From positions 1,488,001 to 1,552,000 of the forward strand of contig OZ242188.1 of the NCBI GenBank assembly GCA_965205785.1: a DNA stretch of 64,000 nucleotides. Direction: 5' to 3'. How positions within the stretch are numbered: position 1 is the first letter of the stretch; every line of letters begins with the position of its first letter. Origin of the DNA: BJGV01 sp965205785 (GTDB lineage: Bacteria; Pseudomonadota; Gammaproteobacteria; Burkholderiales; Nitrosomonadaceae). The position numbers and the translations under genes are program-made. The notes beneath the pieces were generated by a model that had not been told where the DNA came from, ran no database searches, and was given only the letters and a program-made list of their open reading frames with translations. Shown in pieces: positions 1 through 8,091 of this stretch.

Positions 1-945
1 GCACTCTATACCATTGAGCAAGAGTTTCAATCTAAGTTTTCAAAAATGAAAATGGCATTTATTATTGGCGATGTTAAAGATCAAGCTCGTCTTGATCAAA
101 CTTTTTCCCAATTTAATCCTGCAGTAGTTTTTCATGCTGCTGCTTATAAACACGTTCCGTTAATGGAACAAGAAAATGCCTGGCAGGCAGTATTAAATAA
201 TGTATTGGGAACTCGGGTAATTGCGCAAACTTCGATAAAATTTAATGTAGAAAAATTTGTGCTAATTTCAACTGATAAGGCAGTTAACCCTACTAATGTT
301 ATGGGTGCAAGTAAGCGGCTTGCAGAAATGGTATGCCAAGCAATGCAGTATCCATTCCTCTCTGACTCTGTAACAGATAAATCAGTAGCAAATAAAACAG
401 GGATGAATACGCATTTTGTAATAGTTCGTTTTGGTAATGTACTTGGGAGTGCAGGTAGTGTTATACCAAAATTTCGTGAGCAGATAGCTATGGGTGGGCC
501 TGTTACTGTTACATATCCAGAGATTACTCGTTATTTCATGTCGATGCCTGAAGCAACGCAGCTAGTACTACAGGCAGGATTGATGGGAGGTGTAAAGAGT
601 GACAGAGAAATTTTTGTATTAGATATGGGGGAGCCAGTTAAGATTTCTGATCTTGCAAGAGACCTGATTCGATTATCTGGATTTAGCGAAGATGATATAA
701 AAATAGTCTATAGTGGTTTACGTTCTGGTGAAAAGCTGTATGAAGAGCTGTTATCTGATGATGAGAGTACCTTGCCTACTCCTCATAATAAATTGCGTGT
801 TGCTCAGGCTTGCCAGGTAGATGAGAAGTGGTTAGCAGAATTGATGGAATGGTTAAATAAACATTCTGTACTATGTGATGATGAAGTTAAAGAGGGTCTT
901 GTGAATTTTGTTCCAGAATACTCAATTACAAATTCAAAGGAATAA
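1..945 (+). CDS. FlaA1/CapD-family nucleotide-sugar 4,6-dehydratase (3' part)
   Basis: The gene runs off the left edge: the frame is open from base 1, and the first methionine at base 46 is internal, because upstream codons read ALYTIEQEF, a segment typical of this family. What is visible is the catalytic Rossmann/SDR domain, with FHAAAYKHVP, STDKAVNPTN, VMGASKR, RFGNVLGSAGSV and SGEKLYEELL. In the long membrane-bound FlaA1/PglF/WbpM group the usual SDR tyrosine is replaced by methionine (MxxxK), as here. These enzymes convert UDP-GlcNAc-type sugars to 4-keto-6-deoxy intermediates for O-antigen, capsule or glycan synthesis at the inner face of the membrane. The N-terminal membrane segments lie outside the window. 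The exact sugar substrate is not determined. Confidence 0.9.
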   Translation, partial: ALYTIEQEFQSKFSKMKMAFIIGDVKDQARLDQTFSQFNPAVVFHAAAYKHVPLMEQENAWQAVLNNVLGTRVIAQTSIKFNVEKFVLISTDKAVNPTNVMGASKRLAEMVCQAMQYPFLSDSVTDKSVANKTGMNTHFVIVRFGNVLGSAGSVIPKFREQIAMGGPVTVTYPEITRYFMSMPEATQLVLQAGLMGGVKSDREIFVLDMGEPVKISDLARDLIRLSGFSEDDIKIVYSGLRSGEKLYEELLSDDESTLPTPHNKLRVAQACQVDEKWLAELMEWLNKHSVLCDDEVKEGLVNFVPEYSITNSKE

Positions 946-1004
946 TTATTACCTGTATAGATGCATTAATTAACTTTATCATCTAAAAGAATTGTATTTA
1001 AAGT

Positions 1005-2723
1005 TTAATGGTAGAGTGAGTAAAGCTTCATATAGAGCTCTCCTGCTGAGAGTAGTTCCTTATGACTGCCAATTTCTTTAATACAATTCTGATCTATTAC
1101 AATAATACGGTCTACCTTTTCTAAGGTTATTTTACGGCGTGCAATAATTATGGTGGTTCGATTTTGCATTAAATTATCTAGTGCTGATCGCATAAGATTT
1201 TCTGACTCAGGGTTAAGCGCTGTAGCTATTTCATCTATAATAAGGATAGGTGGATTTTTTAGGAGTATTCGGGCAATAGCAATATGCCGGCATTGTTCAC
1301 TGGAAAGTTTTGTTCCATGATCACCTATGAGTGTTTGCATTCCTTGTGGCATTCTTCGAATAAACTCTATTGCATGAGCAGCCTGTGCTGCTGAAATTAT
1401 TTCACCTTCAGTTGAGTACCCCATTTCTCCATAAGCAATATTAGCTGCAATTGAATCATTAGATAATGGGGTCTCTTGTGATAACAATCCAATTTTAGAG
1501 CGTAGGCTAGATAATTTAATGTCTACTAACTCATAAGTATCGAGTAATATTTTTCCATCTGTGGGATGGATAAATCGTGGCACTAAATTGATGAGAGTAT
1601 TTTTTGTGTTATCTGAAGCGCCAACTAGGGCAACTCTTTCTCCTGATCTGATAGTAAGTGAGAAATCTTTTAGGTCTTTGAAGAAACTAACATGTTTAAA
1701 TTTTAGGCCCCCCTGTACATGATTAAGGATAACCTTACCATTATCTAATTCAGTTTCTAGATCAAGGAAAGAGAAGAGGTTTTTTGCCACAGCCAAACTA
1801 TTTTTTAGTGGCTTATTTACTTTGGTAAGTTGTTTTAGTGATAAAAATAAGATTAAAACAGAAATGATAAATGAAACGAAACTACCTATTGTTGTTCCAT
1901 CAATAAAAGTTTGCTGAATAGCAAGATAAAATATTGTGGACAAGGCAATAGCTATAATTATATGTATTAATGGCACCCTAAGAATATTAGTATTTTTTAT
2001 ATCGAGTCGCTGTATCTGGTTTGCTTCATTTTGGAAGCGGTGAAATACGTGCTGTTGACCCCCATTTAATATTACTGCTTTGTAATTTTCTGTTGTTTCT
2101 TTTATTATTTGAGTAAACTTTTCTGTTGTTTGATATGTCTCTTCATCGATGCCCTGTGGTTGGCCATAGATTAATTGTGCACTTAGTAAGACTATTGGGG
2201 TTATCATAAGGATTAATAATGATAACTCCCAGTTTAGATAAAACATCCATATTAATAATCCTGTGATAGTAAGTATATTTTTTACAAAAGTTATTATTGC
2301 TCTTGTTCCATCTTGAGTAACTTGGGTTAGATCAAAAGTGAGTCTTGAGACTAAGCTCTCGTTTGTTTGGTCCTCGTAGAAATGGGTAGGTAGCATTAAG
2401 AGCTTGTTAAAAATTTCTGTTTGTAAATCTACTGTAAAATTCCTACCTATCCAATCGATTCCATAGCTACTGATATAACCGGATAGGCTACGCATTAAAA
2501 ATAACACGATGAGAATTAGTGGGATTAATTGTATGGAGCCATAGGTTTTACTGACAAAAATACTATCCAGCATTGGTTTAATAAATACTGGTATTACTGA
2601 ATCAGTGACTGCCATTAAAGTCGTCCCTAATAAGACCAATATAAATTTTAGTCGGTAGGGGGCAAGATGACCCATTAAGCGTAGACATAACTGATAATTA
2701 GTTATATTTAGAGTATTTTGCAT
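1005..2723 (-). CDS. MsbA-like ABC exporter with degenerate ATPase motifs
   Basis: This 572-residue half-transporter has six predicted membrane spans in about residues 25-300 and a nucleotide-binding domain in about 340-572, the layout of lipid A flippase MsbA. The ATPase motifs are abnormal. Walker A reads GASDNTKNT at 368-376, losing the second glycine and the Ser/Thr after Lys. The signature reads LSSEQ (473-477) instead of LSGGQ. The switch histidine is arginine (IARR, 529). The D-loop is TALN, and the aromatic A-loop region is shortened. Walker B (ILIIDE) and the Q-loop glutamine (416) remain. The frame is fully open, so this is not a plain pseudogene. It may be a decaying or ATPase-impaired paralogue, or need a partner subunit. 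It converges on the preceding dehydratase gene, 59 bp apart. Confidence 0.8.
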   Translation of the reverse strand: MQNTLNITNYQLCLRLMGHLAPYRLKFILVLLGTTLMAVTDSVIPVFIKPMLDSIFVSKTYGSIQLIPLILIVLFLMRSLSGYISSYGIDWIGRNFTVDLQTEIFNKLLMLPTHFYEDQTNESLVSRLTFDLTQVTQDGTRAIITFVKNILTITGLLIWMFYLNWELSLLILMITPIVLLSAQLIYGQPQGIDEETYQTTEKFTQIIKETTENYKAVILNGGQQHVFHRFQNEANQIQRLDIKNTNILRVPLIHIIIAIALSTIFYLAIQQTFIDGTTIGSFVSFIISVLILFLSLKQLTKVNKPLKNSLAVAKNLFSFLDLETELDNGKVILNHVQGGLKFKHVSFFKDLKDFSLTIRSGERVALVGASDNTKNTLINLVPRFIHPTDGKILLDTYELVDIKLSSLRSKIGLLSQETPLSNDSIAANIAYGEMGYSTEGEIISAAQAAHAIEFIRRMPQGMQTLIGDHGTKLSSEQCRHIAIARILLKNPPILIIDEIATALNPESENLMRSALDNLMQNRTTIIIARRKITLEKVDRIIVIDQNCIKEIGSHKELLSAGELYMKLYSLYH

Positions 2724-2839
2724 GAGCGCACAATATCAGAAATAAGAGAAATTGAGTAATTGAAGTTCCATGCTTCAAATGGTAGGGAGAGTGGCTAGAA
2801 GCATCGGATTGATTTGATATTTAATAGTATATAGAAATT

Positions 2840-2853
2840 ATGCTCGCGAGCAT
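2840..2853. repeat. 14-bp perfect palindrome
   Basis: The sequence ATGCTCGCGAGCAT is its own reverse complement. It is G+C-rich within very AT-rich surroundings and lies in the intergenic space between the divergent MsbA-like gene and the zapB-like/zapA pair. It could be an operator or part of a hairpin. No regulator can be assigned from sequence alone. Confidence 0.4.
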
Positions 2854-2970
2854 GTAGTGCGGGAGACTATTTGCCCGTGCCGTTTTAGTTACTAGATTAA
2901 TTGTGAAACAACATTTGGAGTACTCTGTTACCGGTTGACTTGGAAGGGATTTTCAAATTATAGTACTCTG

Positions 2971-3168
2971 ATGGAAGCAGAACTTAAATCTCTAGAAGAA
3001 AAGATTAATCAATTTGTACAATTGTGCCACCGTCAGCGTACGGAAAATATTCAACTGCGCCAGCAATTAGCAGGAGCTACTAGTGAAAATAAGCATTTAT
3101 CAGAAAAAATAAACGCGGCAACTAATCGTTTGGAAGCCCTACTAACTCAACTTCCTGGTAACAAATAA
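2971..3168 (+). CDS. ZapB-like small coiled-coil protein (TIGR02449 type)
   Basis: A 65-residue, almost wholly helical protein with heptad-like spacing (MEAELKSLEEKINQF..., then NIQLRQQLAG). It sits immediately upstream of zapA, and its stop codon overlaps the zapA start by one base (TAATG), the usual arrangement of this short coiled-coil family in beta- and gammaproteobacteria. By context it probably works with ZapA in organising the FtsZ ring. The ATG at 2971 is preferred; an in-frame TTG at 2935 would add 12 residues that look unlike the family, although a GGAG lies upstream of that TTG. Confidence 0.7.
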   Translation: MEAELKSLEEKINQFVQLCHRQRTENIQLRQQLAGATSENKHLSEKINAATNRLEALLTQLPGNK

Positions 3169-3473
3169 TGTCTAACAAAGCTGTGGATGTTGCCATTATG
3201 GGACGAGAATTTAGAGTTACTTGCCCTGATGAGGAGCGTGAGGAATTACTTCAGGCAGTGACATATCTGGATAAAAAGATGTGTGAGATAAGGGATAACG
3301 GAAAGGTGGTGGGATCTGAACGTATTGCAATTATGGCGGGCCTTAATATTGCCCACGAGCTTCTTGCTACAAAAGTAAAGGGAGGTTTTGACATGGGAGA
3401 ATTTAAGCGTAGAATTGATCACATGCAGACGTTGCTTGATACAGCCACACCTGAGCAAGACAAATTGTTTTAA
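3168..3473 (+). CDS. zapA: Cell division protein ZapA
   Basis: 101 residues, normal for ZapA. The N-terminal part is the small beta/alpha domain (VAIMGREFRVTCPDEEREEL), followed by a C-terminal coiled coil that forms the tetramer. ZapA binds FtsZ and bundles protofilaments at the division site. It is translationally coupled to the preceding ZapB-like gene by a one-base overlap. 6S RNA follows directly, the classical zapA–ssrS neighbourhood, which supports both calls. Confidence 0.93.
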   Translation: MSNKAVDVAIMGREFRVTCPDEEREELLQAVTYLDKKMCEIRDNGKVVGSERIAIMAGLNIAHELLATKVKGGFDMGEFKRRIDHMQTLLDTATPEQDKLF

Positions 3474-3491
3474 TTAGAGATTGTGACAAAT

Positions 3492-3676
3492 AAGAGTTGT
3501 CCCCTGTGATGTTAGCTTAGGTGTATATTCTTTGAGCCAATATTTAATAACTGGTTGTTAACTAATGTGATGCTGTTGTGTGTATCTTATATGGAAATGC
3601 CTGATGCATCCGGAAAACGACCGCTTTGAACCTTATGGTTCAAGTTGATCGCCTGGCGGCATTTACGGGGGGCTTT
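3492..3676 (+). ncRNA. ssrS: 6S RNA
   Basis: About 20 bp after zapA lies a segment with the conserved 6S RNA halves. The 5' side has TCCCCTGTGATG and TTTGAGCCAATATTT, resembling the GAGCCGATATTT block of E. coli 6S. The 3' side has CTTTGAACCTTATGGTTCAAG, a short hairpin equivalent to the E. coli TTGAACC/GGTTCAA stem, followed by CGCCTGGCGGCATTTACGGGG. The terminal CCCC and GGGG ends can pair to close the long rod. 6S RNA mimics an open promoter and sequesters sigma-70 RNA polymerase in slow growth. Ends are approximate. The location downstream of zapA is the standard one. Confidence 0.85.
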
Positions 3677-3685
3677 AGTACTTAA

Positions 3686-3713
3686 TAAAAAAAGCGGCAT
3701 TGCCGCTTTTTTT
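3686..3713 (+). terminator. Rho-independent terminator after 6S RNA
   Basis: A GCGGC/GCCGC stem with an ATT loop is flanked by an A-run on the left and seven Ts on the right, a typical intrinsic terminator. It lies about 10 bp after the 6S RNA end and before the EVE gene. The A-run makes it potentially bidirectional. Confidence 0.85.
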
Positions 3714-3753
3714 ATCAGTGAAAAATAATTATAGTTAATATTATTTTCTAAAT

Positions 3754-4209
3754 ATGCGTTATTGGTTAATGAAATCTGAGCCTTCAGATGTAAGTATTGA
3801 TGATCTTGGAAAAAGACCCAACAAAACCATAGCTTGGTATGGTGTACGTAACTATCAAGCGCGGAACTTTATGCGTGATCAGATGAGAATTGGTGATCAA
3901 ATCTTTTTCTATCATTCGAGTTGTAAAGAGCCTGGCATAGTAGGAATTGCTGTGGTTTGTAAACTGGCATACCCAGATGCAACTCAGTTTGACTCCAATA
4001 GTAAGTATTTTGATCCGAAAGCTACTTCAGGATGCCCGCGCTGGTTTAATGTAGATGTAAAGCTTGTCAGTAAATCTCGGTTAATTAGTATTAAGGAACT
4101 GAGAAGTATTCCAGCTCTTGTAAATATGCGTATTCTACAAAAGGGTAATCGTTTGTCAATCACACCTGTGGATCCTGCAGAGTGGAAATATATTATTGGG
4201 ATCATGTAA
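3754..4209 (+). CDS. EVE domain-containing protein
   Basis: 151 residues, a single EVE (PUA-like) domain starting MRYWLMKSEPSDVSIDDL, followed by WYGVRNYQARNFMRDQMRIG and FFYHSSCKEPGIVGIA. The family includes thymocyte nuclear protein 1 homologues, thought to bind modified bases in nucleic acid. The aromatic-cage region (WYGVRNYQA) is intact. It is next to zapA/6S RNA, as in other betaproteobacteria. Its cellular substrate is unknown. Confidence 0.85.
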   Translation: MRYWLMKSEPSDVSIDDLGKRPNKTIAWYGVRNYQARNFMRDQMRIGDQIFFYHSSCKEPGIVGIAVVCKLAYPDATQFDSNSKYFDPKATSGCPRWFNVDVKLVSKSRLISIKELRSIPALVNMRILQKGNRLSITPVDPAEWKYIIGIM

Positions 4210-4289
4210 TAGTAGTTTCATGGTGGGGTCCTTATAAACAAGCCAGATAAAAATGCTGGAACTAAATATCAATCTAAGCAGAATATAAA

Positions 4290-5087
4290 GTGGAATGGTG
4301 GTTGGGTTATCTGTGCTTAGGCGCAGTTGTAGGATTTTTCGCCGGATTACTTGGTATTGGCGGCGGATTGATTATGGTGCCAGTATTAAGTTTTTTCTTT
4401 AGTACACAAAATTTCCCCCCTGATCGTATTATGCATCTGGCTCTTGGCACTTCCATAGCAGCGATAATTTTTACTTCTATTTCTAGTTTACGTGTTCATC
4501 ATATAAAAGGAGCAGTAAACTGGAACATAGTAAAACTTGTTACACCAGGTGTCATCTTTGGTACATTCTGTGGTGTAACTCTGGCAAATAGTCTTTCCAG
4601 CAGATACCTGAGTATATTCGTTATCATATTTATTTATTATGCTGCAACCCAGATGTTGATTAATACCATTCCCAAGCCTAGTCGGCAGCTTCCAGGTAAA
4701 ATTGGAATGTTTACGATGGGGAGTTTTATTGGTGGAGTTTCAAGTTTAGTAGCTATTGGTGGAGGGATATTAACTGTACCCTTTCTTTCTGCGTGCAATA
4801 TAAAATTACAGCATGCAATTGGCACCGCTGCTGCAATTGGCTTTCCAATTGCAATTGCAGGGACAATTGGCTATATTGCAAATGGTATTATTCAATCTAA
4901 AATTCTTCCAGAATATAGTCTAGGTTATGTTTATTTGCCAGCCCTTGCAGGGATTGTAATTTTCAGTGTGATCTCTGCTTCTATAGGCGCAAAAGTTACT
5001 CATATTACACAGACCAAAACTATTAGAAAAATTTTTGTAATGTTGTTGTATGTGTTGGGGACTAAAATGTTAGTGGGACTTTTCTAA
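4290..5087 (+). CDS. TauE/SafE family membrane permease
   Basis: 265 residues with about eight membrane spans and the two internal repeats of the family, each opening with a glycine-rich segment (FFAGLLGIGGGLIMVPVL near the N-terminus and GGVSSLVAIGGGILTVPFL in the middle). These proteins are putative sulfite, sulfoacetate or other organic-anion exporters of the inner membrane. The start is GTG at 4290, placed just before the first hydrophobic helix. The gene is convergent with purC. Substrate is not deducible. Confidence 0.85.
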   Translation: MEWWLGYLCLGAVVGFFAGLLGIGGGLIMVPVLSFFFSTQNFPPDRIMHLALGTSIAAIIFTSISSLRVHHIKGAVNWNIVKLVTPGVIFGTFCGVTLANSLSSRYLSIFVIIFIYYAATQMLINTIPKPSRQLPGKIGMFTMGSFIGGVSSLVAIGGGILTVPFLSACNIKLQHAIGTAAAIGFPIAIAGTIGYIANGIIQSKILPEYSLGYVYLPALAGIVIFSVISASIGAKVTHITQTKTIRKIFVMLLYVLGTKMLVGLF

Positions 5088-5098
5088 ATAATTTATGT

Positions 5099-5989
5099 TT
5101 ATATCAATAGTTTTAATACCTCCTGATATTTTTCTGAAGTCTTAGTAAGAATATCTTCAGGTAGGGCGGGAGCAGGTGCTTTTTTGTTCCAATTCTGAGT
5201 TTCCAGCCAGTCTCTAACAAACTGTTTATCGTAACTTGGCGGATTTTTCCCTGGAATATATTGATCAGCTGGCCAGAATCGGGAAGAATCTGGAGTGAGT
5301 GCTTCGTCAATAAGATAAAGCTTGCCTGTATTATCTTGACCAAATTCAAATTTAGTATCAGCAATAATAATACCTTTAGTTACAGCATAATCTGCCGCCT
5401 CAGTGTAAAGAGCAATTGCTTTGTCACGCACTTGTACTGCTAATGTGTTACCTATAAGTTTTTCTGCCTCTAAAAATGAAATGTTCTCATCATGAGCACC
5501 CAATTCCGCTTTAGTTGATGGTGTAAAGATTGCACCATTAGGTAATCTAGAAGCTTCCTGCAACCCAGTAGGAAGTGTGATACCGCAAATCGCAGTAGTT
5601 TTTTTATAGTCTTTCCAGCCAGATCCTACAACGTAACCTCGAACGATAGCCTCAATTGGAAGTGGTTTTAGTCTTTTTACTACAAACGCACGTCCCAAAA
5701 CCTGGTCTAGCTCGTCATTAGATACCAGTGATTCAGGCTGAATATCAATCAGATGATTGGGTATAATGTGTCCTAGTTTATTAAACCAGAAACTAGACAT
5801 AGCAGTAAGTACTTTGCCTTTGCTGGGAACTGGTGTTGGCAATATTACGTCAAAAGCAGATAATCGGTCAGTTTGAATGATTAATAATTTATCTTCATCA
5901 ACGGCATAGATATCTCTTACTTTTCCCCGGTGTAAAAATTTAAGGCTAGTAAGACTAGATTCAAATAAGGCTTTTTCAGGTAAGGTCAT
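5099..5989 (-). CDS. purC: Phosphoribosylaminoimidazole-succinocarboxamide synthase
   Basis: 296 residues, the longer (yeast-like) SAICAR synthase form. Hallmarks are FLHRGKVRDIY near the N-terminus, DRLSAFDVILP, EAIVRGYVVGSGWKDY, the TKAELGAHDENIS segment and IDEALTPDSSRFWP. The enzyme joins aspartate to CAIR using ATP in step 8 of purine synthesis. purE and purK follow on the opposite strand after a gap holding a gene relic, so the purine genes cluster but are not one operon. The first methionine is immediately followed by the typical N-terminal segment. Confidence 0.97.
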   Translation of the reverse strand: MTLPEKALFESSLTSLKFLHRGKVRDIYAVDEDKLLIIQTDRLSAFDVILPTPVPSKGKVLTAMSSFWFNKLGHIIPNHLIDIQPESLVSNDELDQVLGRAFVVKRLKPLPIEAIVRGYVVGSGWKDYKKTTAICGITLPTGLQEASRLPNGAIFTPSTKAELGAHDENISFLEAEKLIGNTLAVQVRDKAIALYTEAADYAVTKGIIIADTKFEFGQDNTGKLYLIDEALTPDSSRFWPADQYIPGKNPPSYDKQFVRDWLETQNWNKKAPAPALPEDILTKTSEKYQEVLKLLI

Positions 5990-5995
5990 TTTAGT

Positions 5996-6284
5996 TTACT
6001 CAAGCTTAGGAAGTAGTGTCATTGCATTTATCTTATCTGCTAGTGCCCCTGCAAGGGAGCTGCTCCACCTGTACTTGTAATTATACAACGCAGGCAACGA
6101 TCAATTGCTGATTTAGCATATTCATGTGGATTATCTGGGGTCCGGTGAGCAGAAATAGGATGATTTGATGCTAAAAAAGCTGTATTCCAAAAAAAATTGT
6201 ATAACCATCAAGCATAGTGTGATTAAATCGTATTTTTAAAGGCGCCCTCATGTTGTCTTTTGGACTCAGGATTAAATAGCACAT
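5996..6284 (-). pseudogene. Decayed gene relic, family not recognised
   Basis: The 396-bp gap between purC and purE is not empty. On the minus strand three protein-like blocks lie in different frames in the right order: MCYLILSPKDNMRAPLKIRF with NHTMLDGYTIFF; then WNTAFLASNHPISAHRTPDN with PHEYAKSAIDRC and STGGAAPL; then AGALADKINAMTLLPKLE and a TAA stop. The first change of frame falls at a run of eight T on the coding strand (6189-6196) and the second near CCCTTGCAGGGG. At least two frameshifts mean it cannot make one protein. I do not recognise the parent family. Confidence 0.55.
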
Positions 6285-6385
6285 TTTTTGAAAAAGCTTA
6301 CACAATTATCACATAGACTTATAAGATTAGGACTTACTGCAAATATTGTCACACTCTATTTTTCAACAACTATTCTAATTTCAAA

Positions 6386-6874
6386 ATGATTAATCCACCG
6401 GTATATATTGTTATGGGTAGTGATAGCGACTGGAATGTGATGCAACATGCTGTTGCTATATTAGAAGATTTTAATATAGCGTATGGAGTCAAAATAATTT
6501 CTGCGCATCGAACACCTGATTTATTATTTCAATTTGCTGAAGAATCCAGAGGATTAGGTATTCAATGTATCATCGCTGGTGCTGGTGGTGCAGCCCACCT
6601 GCCTGGCATGATTGCAGCAAAAACCACTGTGCCAGTTCTAGGCGTACCTGTGAATTCAAAGTATTTGCAAGGCATTGATTCCTTGCTTTCTATTGTGCAG
6701 ATGCCTAAGGGAGTACCGGTCGCCTCTTTTGCAATTGGTGATGCGGGCGCGGCTAATGCTGGTTTGTTTGCTGTTGCTTTGCTGGCGGTTAACGATAGTG
6801 AGTTAGGTGAGCGATTGATTGCTTTCCGGCAAGAGCAAACGGAAAAAGTGTTAGCCATGAAGTTACCAAAATAA
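6386..6874 (+). CDS. purE: N5-carboxyaminoimidazole ribonucleotide mutase
   Basis: 162 residues, class I PurE. Motifs include VMGSDSDWNVMQHA at the N-terminus, ISAHRTPDLLFQFA with the catalytic histidine, AGAGGAAHLPGMIAAKT and GVPVNSKYLQGIDSLLSIVQ. It moves the carboxylate of N5-CAIR to C4, giving CAIR, the step before PurC. Its TAA overlaps the ATG of purK by one base, so the two are translationally coupled. Confidence 0.97.
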   Translation: MINPPVYIVMGSDSDWNVMQHAVAILEDFNIAYGVKIISAHRTPDLLFQFAEESRGLGIQCIIAGAGGAAHLPGMIAAKTTVPVLGVPVNSKYLQGIDSLLSIVQMPKGVPVASFAIGDAGAANAGLFAVALLAVNDSELGERLIAFRQEQTEKVLAMKLPK

Positions 6875-8016
6875 TGTTTGTTATGCCTGGGGCAATGTTG
6901 GGTTTGCTGGGTGGTGGCCAGCTTGGCCGCTTGTTTACAAAGGCGGCGCAATGCTTAGGATATCAAGTCACTGTGCTGGACCCAGCACCAGAAAATCCTG
7001 CCGGTCGAGTGGCAGATCATTTTATTTGTGCCGATTATGCTGATCACCATGCCTTACTGGAACTAAGTACTCATTGTGTGGCCATTACTACAGAATTTGA
7101 AAATATCCCTGCTGGATCACTCAGAAAGCTAGCTGAAACTTGCGTAGTAAGCCCTGACGCACATAGTGTATCCATTGCGCAAAATAGAATCTATGAGAAA
7201 GAATTCCTTGTAGAAAATGATTTTTCAGTAGCACCGTTTGCAATTATTGAAAATACAGATGGGAGCGTAAAAGCTCATTACGCTGATCTTTTCCCTGGTA
7301 TCTTGAAAGTCAGTCAGTTTGGGTATGATGGCAAAGGACAAAGACGCGTAAGTAGTGAAGCAGAATTAAAAGCGGCTATTGATGATTTGAACAGTGAAAC
7401 TTGTGTGCTGGAACAGTTAATGCCACTAAGCTGCGAAATCTCTGTCATTGTTGCACGTGGTAGAGATGGGAAATTAACAAGTTTTCCTGTTTCTGAGAAC
7501 CAGCATGTTAATGGCATATTGAACATTAGCATTGTTCCTGCGAGAGTTACCGGTGAATTAGCTCAGCAGGCACAAGACATAGCAACTAAAGTAGCTGAGA
7601 AACTCAATTATCAAGGCGTATTATGTGTGGAGTTTTTTGTACTGGAAGATGGCCAGCTGTTGATTAATGAGATCGCACCTCGTCCTCATAACAGCGGGCA
7701 TTATTCTATTGATGCTTGCTTTACATCACAGTTTGAGCAGCAGGTAAGGGTATTGTGCGGTCTGCCGCTTGGTAATACAGCCATGCATAGTGCCGCTGTG
7801 ATGGTTAATCTCTTTGGTGATTTGTGGCAGAAAGTTGAGCCTGATTGGAGTCATGTATTGCAGCAGTCATCTACTAAACTATATTTGTACGGTAAAACAG
7901 AAGCACGTCCTGGTCGTAAAATGGGGCACTTTACTGTATTGGGTGAAACGAATGATATAGCATTATCAAAAGCGATAGAAATTAAATGCCATCTCGAACA
8001 ACATTTGAAGACATAA
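6874..8016 (+). CDS. purK: N5-carboxyaminoimidazole ribonucleotide synthase
   Basis: 380 residues, an ATP-grasp enzyme that carboxylates AIR with bicarbonate and ATP. Visible are the N-terminal LGLLGGGQLGRLFTKAAQ nucleotide-fold motif, FPGILKVSQFGYDGKGQ of the ATP-grasp loop, VLEQLMPLSCEISVI, and the metal-binding NEIAPRPHNSGHYSIDAC. It starts on the last base of purE and shares its transcript. The first three residues before PGAMLGLLGGG may be a slight N-terminal extension. Confidence 0.97.
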   Translation: MFVMPGAMLGLLGGGQLGRLFTKAAQCLGYQVTVLDPAPENPAGRVADHFICADYADHHALLELSTHCVAITTEFENIPAGSLRKLAETCVVSPDAHSVSIAQNRIYEKEFLVENDFSVAPFAIIENTDGSVKAHYADLFPGILKVSQFGYDGKGQRRVSSEAELKAAIDDLNSETCVLEQLMPLSCEISVIVARGRDGKLTSFPVSENQHVNGILNISIVPARVTGELAQQAQDIATKVAEKLNYQGVLCVEFFVLEDGQLLINEIAPRPHNSGHYSIDACFTSQFEQQVRVLCGLPLGNTAMHSAAVMVNLFGDLWQKVEPDWSHVLQQSSTKLYLYGKTEARPGRKMGHFTVLGETNDIALSKAIEIKCHLEQHLKT

Positions 8017-8091
8017 TAACTCCTACTAATAGTTTCTTCATTTAATTCCTTATTGGTTCTGATTACTGAGTTTTATACTCTTGCTAAATGT

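Noticed and set aside
2854..2885. GCGGG...CCCGTGC arms in the spacer before the zapB-like gene, considered as terminator or tRNA remnant
   Set aside because: The stem is only about four base pairs and no T-run or cloverleaf follows.
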